A stretch of DNA of 64,000 nucleotides from Phymatolithon calcareum (Eukaryota > Rhodophyta > Florideophyceae > Hapalidiales): positions 1,736,001 to 1,800,000 of the forward strand of contig OZ345364.1 of NCBI GenBank assembly GCA_977006965.1, in the 5' to 3' direction. The notes under the pieces are model-generated. The model did not search any database and had not been told where the DNA came from. It worked only from the letters and a program-made list of their open reading frames with translations. Of the stretch, positions 63,723 through 64,000 are shown in pieces (position 1 is the first letter of the stretch; each line of letters begins with the position of its first letter). The position numbers and the translations under genes were made by a program.

Positions 63723-64000
63723 CCTAACCTCTGTCCACGACGAGGTTTGCGATAGGCGGTTTTGCACTCCTCCTTGTGCGATAAGGCCTTTCCAGGCCCT
63801 AATTGAAGGGCCTTGTACGAACAGGATTTACACTCGTTCAATTTGCAGGCGCACTCAATACTCATACCATGACAGTTCCTCTGTGGCTAATGGGCCCTTT
63901 TTGCGGAACATTCCTGTTGACCACATCACTATATCTCGCCCCTTGTGCAATCGGTATGCATCCCTTGCATGACTTCAAATAACTCGACTGCCTCGAGCGG
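63723..64000. other. Region downstream of RF3
   Basis: Only the 3' flank is visible. No further gene start or repeat is supported. Confidence 0.35.

Noticed and set aside
1-64000. tRNA, rRNA, snRNA genes or a CRISPR array
   Set aside because: I scanned for tRNA T-arm words, conserved snRNA starts and regularly spaced short repeats and saw none that fit. The only tRNA-like sequence is the primer-binding site of the copia elements.

Overview
The window looks like nuclear DNA of a photosynthetic eukaryote, most likely a red alga (inference, moderate confidence). The host genes are compact and mostly intronless, yet some are clearly eukaryotic: a CTR9-like Paf1-complex subunit and a Pch2/TRIP13 AAA+ ATPase with two short GT-AG introns. 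Alongside them are a bacterial-type release factor 3 with an N-terminal extension and a carotenoid-oxygenase-like protein, which suggests a plastid-bearing cell. I could not confirm the species. Starts are placed at ATG codons by inspection.

Layout. Positions 1-5261 hold two minus-strand copia-type retrotransposons: a young copy (1-530, continuing off the left edge) inserted into the RNase H region of an older one. From 5262 to 12752 lie decayed sequences: a LINE-like fragment, an unrecognised minus-strand pseudogene, arrays of short palindromes, and a two-exon gene of unknown function. From 12753 to 23915 is a complete but mutated copia-type element on the minus strand (5-bp target duplication AGCAT), with an apparently intact plus-strand copia element (13419-18908, target duplication GAAAC) nested inside it. 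At 24786-26756 is a pogo/Tigger-like DNA transposon with matching terminal inverted repeats, TA target sites and an open transposase frame. At 27688-35727 is a third LTR element of a different copia lineage (target duplication GATTT). Its reverse transcriptase active site is mutated, and 1.9 kb between pol and the 3' LTR carries antisense reading frames.

The host-gene part starts at 36.9 kb. It contains a carotenoid-oxygenase-like gene convergent with an alpha/beta hydrolase, a Pro-rich membrane protein, PCH2/TRIP13, an ABHD12-like hydrolase, a signal-peptide membrane protein, and a divergent pair of CTR9 (minus) and RF3 (plus) sharing a 405-bp intergenic region. Small repeats lie between them: a MULE-like element with 69-bp inverted repeats, a probable retroposon with a poly(A) tail and 14-bp target duplication, a hAT-like MITE with internal duplications, a dispersed 580-bp repeat, and a stretch rich in TACTGTA.

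The host genes do not form one pathway. They cover transcription elongation, meiotic/checkpoint HORMA remodelling, organellar translation termination and lipid or terpenoid hydrolysis. Most of the window is mobile DNA. The best candidates for something new are the antisense peptidase-like frame of the third LTR element, the retroposon family with a conserved tail, and the carotenoid-oxygenase relative that has lost iron-ligand histidines.
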